Source: Oryzias latipes
Taxonomy: Eukaryota; Chordata; Actinopteri; Beloniformes; Adrianichthyidae
Reading direction: 5' to 3'
Length of the DNA stretch: 64,000 nt
NCBI RefSeq assembly: GCF_002234675.1
Contig: NC_019879.2
Location: forward strand, 22,005,855 to 22,069,854
Both the position numbers and the translations under genes were made by a program. The notes beneath the pieces are model-generated. The model was not told where the DNA came from, made no database searches, and worked only from the letters and a program-made list of their open reading frames with translations. Below are positions 35,740-47,900 of this stretch, in pieces (position 1 is the first letter of the stretch; each line of letters starts with the position of its first letter).

Positions 35740-37760
35740 ATGCTGACTTGGTTCTTGATGGATTTCCTGCTGGGTCACCTGAAGCTGTAAGTTCATACTC
35801 TTGGCAAACTCTCCCTTCAGAGAAAACCCCAGGTCTGCAAACGTTCTTCATCTTCAGCCTAAGACACTTTCTCAGTCCAACAGCAGGTGGTTTCTTCCTC
35901 CATTGTCTTCAAACCTCACAATGCACTGTGAGCACATCAAAGCTTCACAATGCCATCATCCCATGTGCGTCTCAAAAACATGGAAATGATCCACCAAGTG
36001 TTTCTTGACCTTTCTTGATCAAAGGTTAAGCACGTTTGGCTCCGGACACGAGCTGGAAAGCTTCAGCAGCGTGTTCACGACTGAGCATGTGTTTCCTCAC
36101 AATTAGTCACACCGGATTTTTTTTTTTTCCCCCCCTGAAAAGGAGCTATTTTTAAGAGCAAAGGCTGTTGAATGAGGAGCACAGCCAGACAGAAACAATT
36201 GTGGAAGGAAATGTTTGGTTTCCAGCACAAAATGTAGAAGAAGGTTTGCTGCTCCTCATGGACCCGATTGAAGGGTTTTCATTCTGTTTGTGAGGGAAAA
36301 AAACCTTGACCTATTTCTCCGTCATGAAAAACTACTAATAATTACAATTGAAAAATGAAGCAGCTCCTCCAAGTCAATGAAAACTCGCCACACAATGAGG
36401 GCGCTCTTCAGTGAGAACACATCCCTTGATATTCATGTTTAATCAGAGATGATTTCTCACTTTTCCAGGGCTAACAACGGAATTCTAACAGAGGACTTTA
36501 GTGGCACCCCCCTCATCCAGGACCCATAAAGAGTGGTGGCCCTTTGTGTTAAGGGGGAGTGGACCAGATTTAGTGCGGATGGCCTCCTCACAAAAGATCC
36601 CAGCGCTGTCACAACAGGAGCAGGATCAACTTTTCTAACTTTCACACAGCATGCTTTCACAGGGTCACTGATGCAGACACAACCTCTGTTATCACTCTGC
36701 CTTTGGATGCTTCTGCTGCAAAACAGAGATGTTTCCCTCCTGTATCTGAGAGACTATCGCTTTGTTTCTGCTATATTTGGAGGTTTTTTTTCGAGTCTCT
36801 GCATTCGTCTCAAGGACGTAGTGAGTCGTTTGGATGTAAGCCTGACAAAAACACCTTGAGGACATCTTTAAGTGTCCATTGTTGAACAATAGTTGCTGCT
36901 TTCCTGATTTGCTAAAAATTAAGAGTGAATGCAAATTGCCTTCCTTAACATAAATGCCATAAATTGGTTAAGTTTTGTTGTGCTGAAAGTTGATGTACTG
37001 TAAAGTAACAGTTGGATTTCCCTCTTTCTTCCAGTGCTCCTGAACGAGACTTTGTTTCTTCACCACCTGCTGTAGTGTTTGTGGCAGCTGTACTCTCTGG
37101 GGTTCCTGCGTCTCTGATAACAGTTTTCTTCAACAAATTCTTTTTTCTGTAGTCAAATCGTGAAATTTAGGAAGCAAAGCCTTCTGTCATCTAGAAATTC
37201 AATATCTACGTTTTTCAGCATCAACATAAAAGTTGAAAAATGTCCCATTTTTACTTGAAGTTTAGTGTTTCCAAAGTCTAACTGAGCTGTTTGAACATAC
37301 AGAATTTATGCTTTTATTTAAAGCAATACATTAAATAGAAAAAAAATAGCAGACATCTTTGGCAAAAAGAACACATAGATTCATCTTTTATTGAGGCTTT
37401 TAAAGAATTTCAGTGTTGCCAAACCAGATGGCAGCTTTGGTCAGCTGTGCATGCCTCCCTGCTTGCTGCCAGCTTCTGGGCTTGGTATCCTACTCTTCTT
37501 CCAAATGAGTTTAATTCAGGACTGCATGTAATGTTAATGAGTCACCCCTTATGTCTGACAGGTTTACATTTCAGTAATACTTTGGAGTGGCAGAACTGTC
37601 CCACTGTGGTATTTAAACAGTACCGTACTCTCATTTTCTGCTGGAAAAGAAAAATATTTTTTACAAATATAGCATTGAAGTCAATAGACCTCTAAATATT
37701 CAAGAAGATTCATGACATGCATGCCAAATTCATTTGAAAAACTGAAATACGTTTATGGTT
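35740..37760. other. Intergenic DNA, possible regulatory patches
   Basis: No gene supported; open frames to 108 codons overlap on opposite strands. GC-balanced patches at about 36005-36120 and 36440-36860 are candidates for conserved elements. ATGAGGGCGCTC near 36397 is a weak CTCF-like match. Confidence 0.35.
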
Positions 37761-37764
37761 TATG

Positions 37765-37890
37765 GCCTTGCCACAGGCTGGTGACCTGTCCAGGGTGTGC
37801 CCTGCCTTCACCCAATAGAAGGCCAGGCTGGGCCCAGACAGCCCTGTAACCCCGACCAGGACAAAGCGGGTTAAGAAAAGGGATGGCTAG
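37765..37890. mobile_element. LINE 3'-tail repeat, copy 2
   Basis: Contains GGTGACCTGTCCAGGGTGTG followed by CCTGCCTTCACCCAATAG and a GACCAGGACAAAGCGGGTTA-type end, matching the common fish LINE-derived tail. Confidence 0.65.
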
Positions 37891-40400
37891 ATAAATAGCT
37901 GAACATTTTAATAGTTGAATGGTTATAATAGCTGAAAAATTGTAAAAGGGGTTGAGCGGCAAATTAATCGTGACAGATATTACAATAAATAAATAAATAA
38001 AGAGAAAACAGGGAAACAATGGGTTGAATGCTTTATGGCATTCAAGTCTATATACAATTTAAATTGGTTTCACCTATAGAATGCATTTTGGAATGTAAAA
38101 AATACATTCCTTTGGGGGGCTAAATGTGAATCTACTGGTTCATATTTGTGTTAAAGTGTACTGTTGCATTCATATAGACACTCATGAGAATCAGAGTCCA
38201 ATTCTAATACTTTTGTTTTTGTACTTTTAGGATTTTGTTGTTGCTCTGTTCTGTTATGGTCATCAGACCTGGTTTTCATTGGTTTTTAATAGGAGTGTAA
38301 TGAATAACTGACTGAAACAATTTGGATTGAGACACAGTAGGTTTTTTTTTACTATAACATAAAAACGACCAAGTGACATCACAGACATGATGGCAGCAAA
38401 ACACGATCAAGCCATCATGAAAAAAACTTTGAATTTAGGAAAGACATTACCGTACAGCGGAAGAACAACAGTAGGCTGAACTTCAGGAAACTAAAATGTG
38501 AATGAATTTGTCCTTAATTCTTCTTTACTTGTTTGTTCGTACACATATTTTATTTACACTTGATTATCTCGTGAGGAAAACAAGGAATCTGGAAAACTTT
38601 GGCTGCACTGTTCAGTATCCAAGTATATATCTCTAAATCACATGAGTTAGAATTTTTCGCTAAAGATGTCCTGAATCAATTTTAGGTCAGTGAATCAGAT
38701 CGTTCAAAAGGAACCAGCAGCTTGTCTGTTGGTAGCTGTCGTTTATTGATACTCACACTGTTTTGACTGTGAACTCCCACATATGTTAACCTCTCTTAAA
38801 TGATGCAGGAGTATCTTAATCCTCAGGTGTTGCACACAGGCAGACTTTTGGTTTTTCATCCCCTTTCTGCTCTTTAGGATCCAATTCCTGTTCAAGCCTC
38901 TGCAATTGAGACTTTGCCATAATACAAAGATACTTGGTTGTTTTGTCTTAGTTGCAATGCTAGGAAAAAGTCACTGTAATGCAAAAACAACTCGTTTCGA
39001 ATATTTTAAATTCACTTGGACTTACTGCCTATCCATGGAATTTATTACTTGTGCAAGTGGTTTACTTTTTGAGGGCCACACACTTTGTTCTGGTCTTCAT
39101 GCAAGCACGGCTAATCAACAAGAAAGGCCTTGTCACCTGCAGGAGTCCTTCTACTCTGAGTCTCTGGTTACTCTCTTCTCTCTGAACTGTCTCAAGACAA
39201 AGCCAGACAGCCTCACCTGCTCTCAGGTAATGTTACCCAATCACCCAGCGGAACAGCAGACTTGTATTTTCAGCTTCTGTGAACTCAAAGAAGAAATGGG
39301 CACCAAAAGCCCATTTCTCAAACACAGCAGTGGATTGGTGCTGACTTTTTAGGGCTTTAATGTTCTTTCAACTTTGAATGCAAACTCTTGTATATGGAAA
39401 AGTGCTCCACATCTTACAAGATCAACAACGTTTGGTGATATCTGAACTTTTTTGTCTGGTTTGATTTTCCGCACCCGTTTTTTCAATGTTTTTGAATTTG
39501 TAAAGCTCCAAAAACCATGTAGAAGGTTGTTCAACATATTTTTTTTCCCCGTGTAGATTAAGGGTCTGCAGCTAAATCCACCAATGCCAGACTTGTACAA
39601 CACACTAACAAAGAAGCATGTTAAGTAAACAACTTTCCCAGTGTCCATTCTGTTTTAGAAACTTCTTTTTTCATTTACAAAGAAAATAAGTTTCTGTTCA
39701 AACCCTCTTAATTTCAACCAGACAATTTCAGAAAGAACAACAAAAACTCATCAGAAACAGTGACATTTGTTGGCTTTCAAAAACACAACTCACACAAAGT
39801 ACCCTTTTATCAGCAGAGACTGTGAAGTGGGTCAACTGGATGATCTCAGTGAGGAGCGCCGAACATTTGTTGCCAAAGTGCCACAGTCACAGAGATGCCT
39901 TTTACATGTTTTGCTCTTGAAGCCTCACAAGACTTCTGCAATTATGTGGTTAAGACCCGTCCACCACCTCCCCTTCTTGCTCTATCCACCCACACACACC
40001 CCAGCCCCCACCTGCCAATGTTGCACGCATACAGGGCCGCACAGTCACTGGACTCTTGAGCTCCAACAATGCTCACATTGTGTTTTTTTTCTGCGCTGTG
40101 ATCACGACCCAGCCTGGTTCAGGCTTCACACCACTTCCAACACCAGCAGTTCCACTGGGTCGAGTGAGCGGACACTGCAGCTGATTTCTGTTTGCCTTCT
40201 GGAAGATGGCCCACATCAATGCAAGCCCCCAAAACTGATGCCTACTTAATTATTTATGGCACCAGCAGGTGTTTATTAATGACTGAACCAATGAATAATT
40301 TAAAATGAAGATTTTCTTTGAACTAATTTGATTGATTTCTTGTCTTTAACTTACAAGTATTTTCACAACAAGTCTATTAAACTGTTTTGATAAAATCAAT
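37891..40400. other. Intergenic DNA, no gene supported
   Basis: Contains plus-strand open frames of 148 codons (38906-39352) and 160 codons (39767-40249). Neither translation resembles a family I know, and neither has exon-like borders or a promoter context. The GC-balanced stretches 38800-39340 and 39800-40240 might be conserved elements. Confidence 0.35.
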
Positions 40401-40429
40401 TTCTGGGGTGTTACCGCCTTTATTAAGAA

Positions 40430-41465
40430 AGTGTAAGAAAATCTGCAGTTGCTGCAGATTTGTTGGCTGCACATTCATGGTCCAAATCTCCTGTTCCACC
40501 ACATCCCAGAGGTGCCCGGTTGGGTAAAGATCTGTAGAGGTCATTTGAGCACAATGAACCTATTGTCATGTTCAAGAAACCAGTCTGAGATGATTCCAGC
40601 TTTATGAGATGGCGCCTTAACTTGCTGGTAGTTGGCATCAGAAGATGGGTACACTTACACTGTGGTCAGAAAGGGACGGACATGGTCAGCAACAATAATC
40701 AGGCTGTGGCATTGGAACCATTCTTAATTTGTACCAAGGGGTCCAAATTGTGCCAAGAAAAATCCACCACACCATTACACCACCAGCAGCCTGAACTGTT
40801 GACACAAGGCAGGACGGACCCATGCTTTCAGGCTCTTGAAGCCAAGTTCTGACCAGACCATCTGAATGTTGCAGCAGAAATGGAGACTCATCAGACCTGA
40901 AAACATTTTTCCAATCTTCTATTGTCTAATTTTGGTGAGTCTGAGTGAATTGTAGCCTCAGTTTTCTGTTCTTAGCTGACAGAAGTGGCACCGGGTGTGG
41001 TCTTCTGCTGCTGTAGCCCATCTGCCTCAAGGTTGGACGTGTTGTGCATTCAGAGAGGCTCTCCTGTCCTGCAGACCTCAGTTGTTATAAGTAGTTATTT
41101 GAGTTACAGTTGCCTTTCCATCAGCTGGAACCAGTCTAACCATTCTCCTCTGACCTCTGGCATCAACAAGGCATTTCTGCCCACAGAACTGCCGCTTACT
41201 GGATATTTTCTCTTTTTCTGACCATTCTCTGTAAACCCTAGAGATGGTTGAGGGTGAAAATACCAGTAGATCAGTAGTTTCTGAAATCCTCAGACCAGCT
41301 CGCCTGGGACCAACCATCATGCCACGCTCAAAGTCACTTGAATCACCTTTCTTCCTCATTCTGATGCTCAGTTTGGACAGCAGTAGATCGTCTTGACCAT
41401 GTCTACATGCCTGAATGTATGGAGATGCTCCCATGTGATTGGCTGATTAGAAATTTGCATTAAAG
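40430..41465 (-). mobile_element. Tc1/mariner DNA transposon remnant
   Basis: On the minus strand the 118-codon frame at 41434-41078 is the N-terminal DNA-binding part of a Tc1-type transposase: it includes SDFERGMMVGPRRAGLRISE, a TISRVYREWSEKEK helix-turn-helix segment and GQRRMVRLV. The remaining transposase (down to about 40430) is recognisable only at nucleotide level and is broken by frameshifts and stops, so the copy is inactive. The terminal inverted repeats were not delimited. It lies 0.3 kb upstream of the itga6a start. Confidence 0.8.
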
Positions 41466-41579
41466 TACAGCTCGGGACTTTAAAATGACACTTGTGTAAA
41501 AAAAAGTTATATAATAGGCCTTAACAAACATATCTAGTTCGTATTTTTTGGTAAATTGATATTTTTTTGTCTCAATTAA

Positions 41580-41766
41580 AAAAAAATTGATTGAATTGCC
41601 ACGGGTGACCATAGAGGGCGCTGTGGAGCAGTCCAGTCCCCGCTCCGCTTAAACACGCGGCTGCGCCTCCCTCAGCCTCCTCGGAGCAGGAGTGAGGGAG
41701 GGAGGGAGGGAGGGAGGGAGACCTGCGGCTGTGCGCTCCGGGCCCGCAGTACTGAAACGCGCTGCC
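41580..41766 (+). promoter_or_regulatory. itga6a: itga6a promoter / 5' untranslated region
   Basis: GC content rises sharply here, forming a small CpG-rich patch that continues into exon 1. It includes a CTCF-like core ATAGAGGGCGCTG at 41611-41623 and a GGGA tandem at 41693-41721. The transcription start is not defined; the GGGA tract may lie in the promoter or in the 5' UTR. Confidence 0.5.
41693..41721 (+). repeat. GGGA tandem repeat with G-quadruplex potential
   Basis: Six consecutive GGG runs, each separated by one A, on the coding strand 46-74 bp before the itga6a ATG. Four or more closely spaced GGG runs are the usual requirement for an intramolecular G-quadruplex. Confidence 0.85.
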
Positions 41767-41933
41767 ATGCTGCTGCAGGCTCAGGCGGCGCTGCTGCTCC
41801 TGCATGTCCTGGAACCGGTGCTCGCCTTCAACCTGGACCCCCAAAATACCCTCAGGAAGGACGGGGACCCCGGGACCCTGTTCGGCCTTTCTCTCACCTT
41901 CCACCAACAACTCAGACCGGATCATAAAGTCTT
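41767..41933 (+). CDS. itga6a: itga6a exon 1 (coding part)
   Basis: Residues 1-55: signal peptide ([20 protein letters not shown]) and mature [20 protein letters not shown], the start of propeller blade 1. The only suitable ATG lies directly before the hydrophobic stretch. Donor GTAAGT, phase 2. Confidence 0.92.
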
Positions 41934-44900
41934 GTAAGTTGTGATTCTGTCTCTGGTTGTGTGTTTGTGTCGTTGTTTCTGGGATGTGAAAGCTCATGTC
42001 TGATGAGGAAGTTCAGGTTTACTTTTTTTCTTATTTCCCCCGAATATATAGTGACATTTAGGTAGGAAATAAATAGATACAGTATGATCATAACTTTTTT
42101 GTTTTATTTTAGTTGGGCTTTTGCTTTAGCTTGAGTAGATTTTTTTCTCAAACAGTAGAATAAGTTAAACTTTTCATCTTTTAAGTCATTTTTCACATGA
42201 TTTTATTTTGAAGTAACACTACTTTTACTGATGTACAACTGTAGCCTTCTCTACCTATTTATATTTTCTTACAGTTAAACCAGAAAGTTAAGAAAGTTAA
42301 ATCTTTCTTTGCTCTCTGAATCTACTTTGTCCTCTTGAACTAAGGAATAATCTTTGCAAACAGTTTTAAAAGCCCATTTTGTTACTGTTTGGGATTTTTG
42401 TCCTTATTTTCTATGGATGTACTTTCCTCCCCCTTTGAGACGCTTTGAATGTGAAACAATAAGAAGGCATAGAACAAGTGCAGAAACAAAGGCTGCAACT
42501 GTTATGTAAATGCAGCTGCAACTTAAGGAGAGGAAAAGTTGAGTGACAGAAGAAAGTTATTTACTCGGCTCCAACAAAAGGGTTTTGGATGGTTGAGGGG
42601 GGTCACCATTAGACCAAATGATAATCTAAGGGATTTATTTAGAATTTTCATACTAAAGTTCAATCACAGGTTTTGCTTTTACGTTCCCTATTGTTTTTGC
42701 AAAGCTGCCAACTATGCATTGCAGAATTATCTCTCTCAGACAGCTCCTAATGCTTTTGTGGGATGCTTGTTGATGAAAGTTGAATGAGTAGAGATAAACT
42801 GGGGGGTCATACTACACGCAGGAATAAATTCCCACTGCAGCATGTAGAGAAATGATATGTCCTGATAACAAGCTGATGATAAAGATTACCATGTGGAATT
42901 TTATCTTTTTTTTTTCCTCTGGTGATTTAACAAAAGCAAAGAGGGAATATGTAAGGAGTCGTAGTTTTACGCAGACAGCAAACTCAAACAGGATTTTCAA
43001 AGACAAGAATCCACAATACAATGACAGAAATAGAATAAGCTGAAGAAAACTGCGTCAATATCCAACCAAAAATTCCAACAGTGGAAGGTAAATTTAATAT
43101 AAATAATGAAATTATGCAAAAGTCTAGCAGCTGGCACAGCAAAGTTAGAATCAAAAATGTTACCCTCATGTTATGCATGCTGGATAAACAGGAATCTGAA
43201 AGGTAATACTGAGGGAAAAGTTTGTTTTCTGCTGCCACTGGGAAAATCATGCTAGTATGTGTAATGGCTGTATCACACAGCCACTATGTACATTTTGCAC
43301 ATTTCCACGTATGAAATTGTGGTGATACATGCGTGATATACGTGACTCATAAGTGTTTCTTCATTCGTCATTTGCAGATGTGTACAGATGTCCGCCAAGG
43401 GTTTGGGCCGACCAGTCTTTACGTGAATTGAGTTGAGAATTATGCAGCTTATGCGTATTTAACATAGTTTATACGCAATTATTATGTTAATCTTGTGCAA
43501 TTTTGACAGATTTTATGCAAGATACATACGCAAATTTGTGGCTTCCAAAGTATGTCCAACGGACTTTGCACACACGTACCAGCGATGTTTCCTTCTATAT
43601 CGTGTATATCACATTAAAACGACGCAATTGACGCACACGTTTTGGGCCAGATTTAGTCATGATACATCTGTGAAAGTTTCATGTAAAATGTCATCAGTGC
43701 AATATGAGCAAAATGATTTTTTTTTTTTACTTTCAGCATGTAGTAGCTTCACTTCCTCTGTAGAACATTTTTTTTCTTCCCTTTTGACTCAGCATTTTTT
43801 AAACTACTGACCCAGAAGATGAAAACGTCAATGTTATGTTGATCGGCTTCTAGTCCAAAAACCACGACCACGTGTTGTAGTAAAACCTTCAGAAGTGTTT
43901 AAGGAACAATTAAACATGTGCCCTGAAACACTCAATTGATTGTTATCCTGATAACACAGAATGTATTTACCAAAAATGCAACTTTTCCCATTCAATTTTT
44001 TACATTGAGTCTTTAGCAGATGCTTTGATCTAAAACATTTTGCAGGTTTGAGTGTTTTGCTCAAAGATTTGCTGACTGTCAAGCTTGGGATTTGAGCCTC
44101 AACCAACCAATTACACATGAGCTACTAATCTCCCTTTGAAGCATTAAAAAAATTACATTAAAATCTGCAGCAGGATAGAACACTTTCCTTTAAAGTGTAA
44201 AATGTTACCAATCTCTTTTGTAGTTCATTTATCCAGCACTCATAGCTTGCTGCAAAACAAAACTAGGAACTGCATGGCACAGAGCACTGTTTGCTGTAGA
44301 GGCTGGCTTCTGCTCAGCCATAAACTTTGCTTGAAACTTTCTCACGAGTCTGACAGAAACTGAACAGAAACCTCAGCAAAGCACACGTACAAAGGAAATA
44401 AGCAGCGCTGCCTAAACCAGAAACGTGTCACTCCCTGCATCTGTAACTGCTCTTCCTCCAACAAGTGTTTGATGAGGATCACTGGCAGCTGAAAAAACGG
44501 TGGCATACAAACATTATGGTAAATTAAACAAAAACAGAAACACTTTTTAAACACTTCTTAGTGAAACCATAATGCCTGAAGATGAGCTGAAATACATCTT
44601 AGCTTTGATTCTATTTCTCTGTTCCGTTCTCTGATGAACAATGAGGCTTCTCTTTCATTCAAAGCATGGCAGCTTTATTTGCGTTTCACCTTTTTAAGCA
44701 CAGAGGCATTTAAAACTGCAGCATTTGGTGTCTTTTTACTTACAAGTGAGTCCTTGTCAATGTAAAAAAAGCCTTGTTGTACAACAGAAATCAGTGGCGG
44801 ACTGAGCAGTTTTGGGGCGTGAGGCAAACAATAACATGGGGGGCCTGTGCAGTGGTTCTACTTTGGGATTTTTATGACAGATTTAAATAATAATGGAAAT

Positions 44901-47900
44901 TATTTTAGACATTTTTCTAAGGATTCGGCTTGGGGTCCCTCTAGTGGCCCCCTCTAATTTCCCATATTTGCCTATTGGTAAGTCCGCCCCTGACAGAAAT
45001 AAACACATGTATATTATGTTTTTTTTCCACAACTGTTTTAATACCTATCAAATAAAATGTTTTGACGATTTTCTATTTAGTTCTATATTTCTTTACATAG
45101 AGGGGGGAGCCTGATGAGCTAAGCATTCAGATCAGCCTTCTGTTGAGGCTCATAAAGTCATTTTTAAACCGTTATTAGGGATTTATAAATATTATTATTA
45201 TATTTTGGATCTCTGTGAAGGGACTTTACAATGGAAATAGTGCAATTATTTATCCTGGTAAGACCAGTTTTCTCTGTTTAAAAAGACAAATCAAGTTGGG
45301 TTTGTTTTGGAGCTTAATGGCCTCTGCTCTGAAGCTAAGCCATGTACACCAACCCTTCTACCTTAAATTTTGATCTTTGTGCTGAGCCAGGAACATCTGT
45401 GACTTTTAATTTTTCATTTTTTGTTTCCAAAAGCAGCAACTTCTGTTTTGTGTTTGTTTCAGCCTAGGAGTTGACATAGTTTGTTTATAGAAGCAATGTT
45501 TTTTGGTGATAACGCTGAATGAAATTTAGTGTCATTTGCAAATCTATAACATGACGTTATATTTATGGGTATGAAATGTCTCAGACAATGCATTTACGGT
45601 AGTCACTGAATAGTTGTGGTTCCTAATTCGAACCCTGAGGGACTCCACACACCATGATGTCTCAACCAGATTTGTGATCACCAATAATATTGTAATATAT
45701 AAAAGAGCTGTCTCTGCTTCAATCATAATTCCTGCTGTGTCATCAAGTGGTGGATATCTATGTAGATCTTTATTTGTTAGGAGGATCCTAGATACCTCTT
45801 CAATGAATAATGCATTAGGCTAAGGGTCAGGATTAGCCATGCTATTAGTTCAAGCACAGAAAAATGCCATTTGACTGGACATGCGTGGCCATCTGTTCAC
45901 GTGTAACCTGATAGATTTAACGCATCGGTGAATCATCAATCCATGCAAGGTTTCAAGCAAATGCAGCTGAACAGGCAAACATGTTAGTCATCCGTCTCTT
46001 CATCTACGTAGCTTCTTCTGTGATGCGTTTCCAGCTATTCTTAAGTCGGCAGCAGTCTGAAAACAATGCGTAAACTGAAGGAGTTAGAACAGCTGCTTGC
46101 TTTGAGTGCACAGCTGTGAGAGCACTGCAGCACATCTGTTAACAGAGACCAGTGAGATCATAGTGTAAAGCCAAACCGTTCACTGTGCCTTTCCTTTTAC
46201 ACCACTGTGAGAGACTTGCTGGGTGATGGGTTGTAGTTTCACCCTTGAGATCGGCTTGGAATAGAGTTAAAGAGCTGTTTCAGTTTCTCGAAAACTGTAA
46301 TAATATGTGGACATGTTACATTTTTGCACGGATCACTCACAGTTTGGGCAAACGGCCGAGCAGTTAGAGAAATAACTGTTCTTCTCAAAAAGTTTCTTTG
46401 GGGATTTTTCAGTTGTCAATAACTCAGCAGTCATTCATAGAGGAGATGGTTTTTTTATCTGGATTTTACTGTACAGTTTAATCTTTTGTTTTCTACTGAG
46501 GTAAAACTTGTTACTTTTATTTTTGTAGCAAAAAGTGAGCACAAATCCTCAAAACTGGATTGGTTTTGGGAAAAAAGAACACATGAAGGAGTTGGAGCCT
46601 CACCTGCATGTGAGTGTCAGTGTTGGTCCTCACGTCGTCTCTAAATTCTACATATTTTCTTGCTCCGCTTTGAAGTTGTGAAAGTCTCTGATAGCCTGTG
46701 TTACACGTTTGGAAGCCAGCTTGATGATTTATACATGATTAAAACTATAAAAATAATAAAACTTTGAGTTGAAACTGTTGTCAGATGTGTGAAACAGAAA
46801 CCAACTTTTATGTTGAAACACCGAGAAAGTTTTATTTGGCATTTGCCTTTATTGCAGCGGTGGGCAAACTTTTTTAACTCGTTCGCCACAAATGGTTCTA
46901 AAATTTGACTGACGGGTCAGACCTGGAGCGGCTATGTGAAGTGTTTTGGTAACCTAACTGATAAAAGAAAGAAACAACGTGGAATCTGGATGAAAACAGG
47001 CTTTAATTTTGATTGAAAATTGATATAAGTATTTTTTAACAGAACATTTTTGAGTTTTTATTTTAAAATTGTGGCCAGTTACACCAATGGGTGGATGAGC
47101 CTCAGGAAAAAAAAAATGCTGCATTCAGGCGCTGTTGGAATCATTGGAAAAATAATTGTCAGACTTGGAAAATACACGAGAATGTCAGAAAAACAACAGA
47201 TCTTCCAACACTACTTGTTCAAAGTTACTCTGCATCTAAGCAAAGATCCATTTATTCTTATAACACCATTTTTGGGGAGACACCATAATTACGGGGAAAA
47301 TGAAACATTAATCAAGACTATCAATATAATTTATTCTAGTTTGGCAGGCCAGAATAAATAGTTTAACAGGCTGTAGCCTAACCACCCCTGCCTCATTGTC
47401 TTTAGGTTTTCTTTCATTGTATTTGTGGTTCCATTGTCTATCAGCTTGATCTTGGTCAAAGCAGATTATTTGCTGAAATCTTGCATGGGTCAGAACCGCA
47501 TGGTCTCAAAGGTTTAAGAAACACTCTTAGAGAAATTCCCGTCTCCAGATTGACTCTTCTCTGTCTAACGTTCTACAATACAGGTATTTTGGAAAACACT
47601 CTAATTGAGTGACAAAACAAACAGATCACCACACTCAGGTTGTCAGCTATTCAAGCTATTGCCAGCTGAAAAACAAACCTCATGTTTGCCTTCAAAAGTC
47701 AAAAAGTATTCCGTCTATTGACATTATTGTTAGATCTGCAGTTGTGCTGCTTTCTGATGAGTCTGTAGGTAGGTGTGGTCTTCGGTCTTGCATCTTTCCT
47801 CACTCCAGAGAGTCTTTGTGCCGCTACTGAGGAGGAACAGAGTCGCCCCACAGATCAATAGGTGGGTCACAGAGGAAAATGCATGGGGGGGGCAGAAGGG

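Noticed and set aside
39767..40249. 160-codon open frame upstream of itga6a
   Set aside because: No recognisable domain, no splice or promoter support; the Ser/His/Pro-rich composition reflects base composition.
41078..41434. 118-codon minus-strand frame as a host gene
   Set aside because: The translation is the DNA-binding N-terminus of a Tc1-type transposase in a broken element.
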